From NCBI GenBank assembly GCA_964035015.1, contig OZ035997.1:15395694-15459693 (forward strand): 64,000 nucleotides of DNA. The letters are read 5' to 3'. The position numbers and the translations under genes are program-made. Each line of letters opens with the position of its first letter. Within the stretch, counting starts at the first letter, position 1. Origin of the DNA: Corallium rubrum (Eukaryota > Cnidaria > Anthozoa > Scleralcyonacea > Coralliidae). The notes under the pieces are model-generated. The model was not told the DNA's origin, searched no databases, and worked only from the letters and a program-made list of their open reading frames with translations. Positions 57,836-64,000 of this stretch are shown here, piece after piece.

Positions 57836-60800
57836 CTGCAAACACCGTTGTGTTACAAACAATTTCTGACAATTATATCACATTGACTATATTACACGGG
57901 GAAATTTGTTGATAAGAAAGTTTTTTCTCCTGGCGCAGGAACATCGCCAATGCGCGTTGTTTATCACTCAATCGTACCTGGAAACTTAACTTGTATACGT
58001 AACATAATGCAATTGTGACGTCATATAATAAATATATTGTTTTTTTCAAACATGTAATAAATTACCTTTCCCTTATAGTGTAAGGTATGTCAAGTTTTAG
58101 AAGTATGTCACATGCCAAACGAGAGATGTGTGTTCTTAATTGTTTCGATATTTTCAGACAATCGTTGACAAAATGGTTGGCACACATTACACGTTTACTA
58201 GGTGCGGACCCCCTTCCCCCATTTCAATGTTGTATAGCAACTAAATGATGTGCTAATGGTGTTGTGATGCCCATCGACACTCTATCATTGTAATGGGACC
58301 AACATTGAGATGGGGGGGACAGGGGGAAAATTAAAATTTTCCAGCAATATAGGACTTCAACACAACTCCGCAGTGTCGTGCCAACTATTTTTGTCAATGA
58401 TTGTCTGAATAAAATATAGATCATAAAATCCAAAAAGTTTACAACAAAACATTATTATGAGTTGCGTCGAATTAAGAAAAATGTTCTAAAAACAATTCTC
58501 ATGGATACTTTAAAGTCATGTGCACACCAATGCAAATGACGTTGTTATCTCATCAGACTATATGCGCATGAAGAATAACCTATCATAGTGAACATATAAT
58601 TGGTACATGCATGCATGTAATGCCGTGCGCATATATGCATGCAAGCGTTTTTGCTCATCCCTGAATTTAACTTTATAAGAAAGCTATAAAATAAATTGCA
58701 ATAGATTGTGGATTATGCCGATGTTAAATGTATTTTAGCGGAAGATGTGTTACCTGGGCATTACTAGCAAACGCGTGTGCCTTTTTTACTTTTAATAAAA
58801 AGTTCAGAGAGAGATTATGCGGAGTTAGGTTCCCGTGAAGTAAGCATCGACGACCGAGAAACGGAAATGATGTCTGTAAGGTGGAACGTGTTCAATTTCA
58901 AGAGTCAAATACCGCAGAGTCAGCAGAAGGACGGGCGCCATGCGCAGCATGTTTTGCTCGTCTTCTACTTGAATAGCAGTGTTTATGTATAGTTTATCAT
59001 GGAAGAAATAGGTTTATCACAGTTATTAGCACAAAAGCATTTTGAATCACCACACTTTACCATACCTACGGGGAAGTACAACACACTTTACCACACTTTA
59101 CCACACTTTACCGTCCGGAAATTCGCAAATAATATTATGACTCTATATTTAGATGGTTTGGTGGTAAAGTGTGGTAAAGTGTGGTAAAGCGTGTAGGAAA
59201 TACTCCTAGCTACGGTAAAGTGTGTCTTTAAGAAATGATATTGGTGCTCTTAACCTTTTAAAGTATAAATTTCACAGCATAATGTAGCGTGTGGAGTATT
59301 TTTGAATGAAACGTAACTACTGAACTTTACCCTAATGGCCATGTCTGACATCAAGCTGACATAAAGGATTGCGTTGGTTATATGAGACGCGGTAGTGCAA
59401 TTATAGTGTTAAATACTTTGTTATGTAATGAATAACGCGTATATTAATAATATATATATATATATATATATATTTTCTGCAAACACCGTTGTGTTACAAA
59501 CAATTTCTGACAATTATATCACATTGACTATATTACACGGGGAAATTTGTTGATAAGAAAGTTTTTTCTCCTGGCGCAGGAACATCGCCAATGCGCGTTG
59601 TTTATCACTCAATCGTACCTGGAAACTTAACTTGTATACGTAACATAATGCAATTGTGACGTCATATAATAAATATATTGTTTTTTTCAAACATGTAATA
59701 AATTACCTTTCCCTTATAGTGTAAGGTATGTCAAGTTTTAGAAGTATGTCACATGCCAAACGAGAGATGTGTGTTCTTAATTGTTTCGATATTTTCAGAC
59801 AATCGTTGACAAAATGGTTGGCACACATTACACGTTTACTAGGTGCGGACCCCCCTTCCCCCATTTCAATGTTGTATAGCAACTAAATGATGTGCTAATG
59901 GTGTTGTGATGCCCATCGACACTCTATCATTGTAATGGGACCAACATTGAGATGGGGGGGAACAGGGGGAAAATTAAAATTTTCCAGCAATATAGGACTT
60001 CAACACAACTCCGCAGTGTCGTGCCAACTATTTTTGTCAATGATTGTCTGAATAAAATATAGATCATAAAATCCAAAAAGTTTACAACAAAACATTATTA
60101 TGAGTTGCGTCGAATTAAGAAAAATGTTCTAAAAACAATTCTCATGGATACTTTAAAGTCATGTGCACACCAATGCAAATGACGTTGTTATCTCATCAGA
60201 CTATATGCGCATGAAGAATAACCTATCATAGTGAACATATAATTGGTACATGCATGCATGTAATGCCGTGCGCATATATGCATGCAAGCGTTTTTGCTCA
60301 TCCCTGAATTTAACTTTATAAGAAAGCTATAAAATAAATTGCAATAGATTGTGGATTATGCCGATGTTAAATGTATTTTAGCGGAAGATGTGTTACCTGG
60401 GCATTACTAGCAAACGCGTGTGCCTTTTTTACTTTTAATAAAAAGTTCAGAGAGAGATTATGCGGAGTTAGGTTCCCGTGAAGTAAGCATCGACGACCGA
60501 GAAACGGAAATGATGTCTGTAAGGTGGAACGTGTTCAATTTCAAGAGTCAAATACCGCAGAGTCAGCAGAAGGACGGGCGCCATGCGCAGCATGTTTTGC
60601 TCGTCTTCTACTTGAATAGCAGTGTTTATGTATAGTTTATCATGGAAGAAATAGGTTTATCACAGTTATTAGCACAAAAGCATTTTGAATCACCACACTT
60701 TACCATACCTACGGGGAAGTACAACACACTTTACCACACTTTACCACACTTTACCGTCCGGAAATTCGCAAATAATATTATGACTCTATATTTAGATGGT

Positions 60801-61088
60801 TTGGTGGTAAAGTGTGGTAAAGTGTGGTAAAGTGTGTAGGAAATACTCCTAGCTACGGTAAAGTGTGTCTTTAAGAAATGATATTGGTGCTCTTAACCTT
60901 TTAAAGTATAAATTTCACAGCATAATGTAGCGTGTGGAGTATTTTTGAATGAAACGTAACTACTGAACTTTACCCTAATGGCCATGTCTGACATCAAGCT
61001 GACATAAAGGATTGCGTTGGTTATATGAGACGCGGTAGTGCAATTATAGTGTTAAATACTTTGTTATGTAATGAATAACGCGTATATT

Positions 61089-61147
<59 letters not shown>

Positions 61148-62761
61148 CTGCAAACACCGTTGTGTTACAAACAATTTCTGACAATTATATCACATTGACT
61201 ATATTACACGGGGAAATTTGTTGATAAGAAAGTTTTTTCTCCTGGCGCAGGAACATCGCCAATGCGCGTTGTTTATCACTCAATCGTACCTGGAAACTTA
61301 ACTTGTATACGTAACATAATGCAATTGTGACGTCATATAATAAATATATTGTTTTTTTCAAACATGTAATAAATTACCTTTCCCTTATAGTGTAAGGTAT
61401 GTCAAGTTTTAGAAGTATGTCACATGCCAAACGAGAGATGTGTGTTCTTAATTGTTTCGATATTTTCAGACAATCGTTGACAAAATGGTTGGCACACATT
61501 ACACGTTTACTAGGTGCGGACCCCCCTTCCCCCATTTCAATGTTGTATAGCAACTAAATGATGTGCTAATGGTGTTGTGATGCCCATCGACACTCTATCA
61601 TTGTAATGGGACCAACATTGAGACGGGGGGGGGGAACAGGGGGAAAATTAAAATTTTCCAGCAATATAGGACTTCAACACAACTCCGCAGTGTCGTGCCA
61701 ACTATTTTTGTCAATGATTGTCTGAATAAAATATAGATCATAAAATCCAAAAAGTTTACAACAAAACATTATTATGAGTTGCGTCGAATTAAGAAAAATG
61801 TTCTAAAAACAATTCTCATGGATACTTTAAAGTCATGTGCACACCAATGCAAATGACGTTGTTATCTCATCAGACTTATGCGCATGAAGAATAACCTATC
61901 ATAGTGAACATATAATTGGTACATGCATGCATGTAATGCCGTGCGCATATATGCATGCAAGCGTTTTTGCTCATCCCTGAATTTAACTTTATAAGAAAGC
62001 TATAAAATAAATTGCAATAGATTGTGGATTATGCCGATGTTAAATGTATTTTAGCGGAAGATGTGTTACCTGGGCATTACTAGCAAACGCGTGTGCCTTT
62101 TTTACTTTTAATAAAAAGTTCAGAGAGAGATTATGCGGAGTTAGGTTCCCGTGAAGTAAGCATCGACGACCGAGAAACGGAAATGATGTCTGTAAGGTGG
62201 AACGTGTTCAATTTCAAGAGTCAAATACCGCAGAGTCAGCAGAAGGACGGGCGCCATGCGCAGCATGTTTTGCTCGTCTTCTACTTGAATAGCAGTGTTT
62301 ATGTATAGTTTATCATGGAAGAAATAGGTTTATCACAGTTATTAGCACAAAAGCATTTTGAATCGCCACACTTTACCATACCTACGGGGAAGTACAACAC
62401 ACTTTACCACACTTTACCACACTTTACCGTCCGGAAATTCGCAAATAATATTATGACTCTATATTTAGATGGTTTGGTGGTAAAGTGTGGTAAAGTGTGG
62501 TAAAGTGTGTAGGAAATACTCCTAGCTACGGTAAAGTGTGCCTTTAAGAAATGATATTGGTGCTCTTAACCTTTTAAAGTATAAATTTCACAGCATAATG
62601 TAGCGTGTGGAGTATTTTTGAATGAAACGTAACTACTAAACTTTACCCTAATGGCCATGTCTGACATCAAGCTGACATAAAGGATTGCGTTGGTTATATG
62701 AGACGCGGTAGTGCAATTATAGTGTTAAATACTTTGTTATGTAATGAATAACGCGTATATT

Positions 62762-62824
<63 letters not shown>

Positions 62825-64000
62825 CTGCAAACACCGTTGTGTTACAAACAATTTCTGACAATTATATCACATTGACTATATTACACGGGGAAATTTGTTG
62901 ATAAGAAAGTTTTTTCTCCTGGCGCAGGAACATCGCCAATGCGCGTTGTTTATCACTCAATCGTACCTGGAAACTTAACTTGTATACGTAACATAATGCA
63001 ATTGTGACGTCATATAATAAATATATTGTTTTTTTCAAACATGTAATAAATTACCTTTCCCTTATAGTGTAAGGTATGTCAAGTTTTAGAAGTATGTCAC
63101 ATGCCAAACGAGAGATGTGTGTTCTTAATTGTTTCGATATTTTCAGACAATCGTTGACAAAATGGTTGGCACACATTACACGTTTACTAGGTGCGGACCC
63201 CCCTTCCCCCATTTCAATGTTGTATAGCAACTAAATGATGTGCTAATAATGGTGTTGTGATGCCCATCGACACTCTATCATTGTAATGGGACCAACATTG
63301 AGACGGGGGATGGGGGGGAACAGGGGGAAAATTAAAATTTTCCAGCAATATAGGACTTCAACACAACTCCGCAGTGTCGTGCCAACTATTTTTGTCAATG
63401 ATTGTCTGAATAAAATATAGATCATAAAATCCAAAAAGTTTACAACAAAACATTATTATGAGTTGCGTCGAATTAAGAAAAATGTTCTAAAAACAATTCT
63501 CATGGATACTTTAAAGTCATGTGCACACCAATGCAAATGACGTTGTTATCTCATCAGACTTTATGCGCATGAAGAATAACCTATCATAGTGAACATATAA
63601 TTGGTACATGCATGCATGTAATGCCGTGCGCATATATGCATGCAAGCGTTTTTGCTCATCCCTGAATTTAACTTTATAAGAAAGCTATAAAATAAATTGC
63701 AATAGATTGTGGATTATGCCGATGTTAAATGTATTTTAGCGGAAGATGTGTTACCTGGGCATTACTAGCAAACGCGTGTGCCTTTTTTACTTTTAATAAA
63801 AAGTTCAGAGAGAGATTATGCGGAGTTAGGTTCCCGTGAAGTAAGCATCGACGACCGAGAAACGGAAATGATGTCTGTAAGGTGGAACGTGTTCAATTTC
63901 AAGAGTCAAATACCGCAGAGTCAGCAGAAGGACGGGCGCCATGCGCAGCATGTTTTGCTCGTCTTCTACTTGAATAGCAGTGTTTATGTATAGTTTATCA

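Larger units (their letters stand above)
56493..64000. repeat. Tandem array of ~1.65-kb units (4 full, 1 partial; continues)
   Basis: Unit starts (ACAATCGTTGACAAAATGG) at 56493, 58158, 59799, 61470 and 63147; lengths 1665, 1641, 1671 and 1677 bp. Most length change comes from an internal (TA)n (57787, 59451, 61092, 62766) and a G-run. Elsewhere units differ by only a few substitutions, so they are recent or being homogenised. Unit parts in order: a 252-bp palindrome, ~600 bp of unique sequence with ATGCATGCATG words, an inverted iteron set, a TATA-rich tract, and ~350 bp ending TTTCGATATTTTCAG. No rRNA, snRNA, histone or other known tandem gene was recognised. The 71-codon frame in every unit begins at GTG, and the 62-codon frame crosses the iterons, so neither is called a gene. 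Confidence 0.93.

Noticed and set aside
56493-64000. CRISPR-like or rDNA/5S/histone tandem array
   Set aside because: Units are 1.65 kb with no short repeat-spacer pattern, and no 5S, rRNA, U-snRNA or histone sequence is recognisable.

Overview
The window is non-coding-rich animal DNA, most likely from an invertebrate and probably a cnidarian. Genes are split by introns with GT...AG borders. The DNA is packed with non-LTR retrotransposons (two kinds with a restriction-like endonuclease, one CR1-like), Penelope-like fragments, tRNA-derived SINEs, many small foldback/TIR elements and long microsatellites. The cnidarian guess is inference from the mix of element families; nothing in the sequence proves it. 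There are no bacterial-type operons.

Layout. 0.1-3.0 kb: decayed non-LTR retrotransposon with a zinc finger, reverse transcriptase (RT) and a CCHC/restriction-like endonuclease C-terminus. 3.7-10 kb: a cluster of foldback and MITE-like elements, including a Harbinger-type MITE with a TAA target duplication. 8.7-12 kb: Penelope-derived inverted repeats and end fragments. 15.2-15.9 kb: three copies of a tRNA-headed SINE, two direct and one inverted. 18.0 kb: first copy of a second tRNA-SINE family. 20.5-24 kb: two TIR elements. 25.0-32.0 kb: a CR1-like LINE with a degenerate 2A-like motif, split by a 3.28-kb TIR element (27071-30351) with CCGG target duplications. 33.5-34.4 kb: a ~30-bp minisatellite.

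35.2-47.65 kb, minus strand: the one clearly conserved host gene, a Cys-loop ligand-gated ion channel predicted to conduct anions. Six exons join in frame, including an 83-bp Cys-loop exon; the 5' end (signal peptide, first exon or exons) was not found. Four of its five introns carry large microsatellites, and the most 5' intron visible holds a Dong/R4-like LINE lodged between TAA microsatellites, itself interrupted by a Penelope-like insertion with a 13-bp target duplication.

48-54 kb: SINE, foldback elements, and TA-microsatellite-embedded hairpin elements. 54.8-56.4 kb: two convergent unknown genes, one intact (160 aa with a Cys/His cluster) and one broken by a TIR element inserted at CCGG. 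56.5-64 kb: this TIR end runs straight into a tandem array of ~1.65-kb units (4 full units plus a partial one, continuing past the window). Each unit has a 252-bp palindrome and an inverted set of CACACTTTACC iterons around an AT-rich loop.

The elements do not form a pathway. The biology is that of a repeat-laden locus around a neurotransmitter-type receptor gene, with a recently amplified satellite attached to a TIR transposon end.
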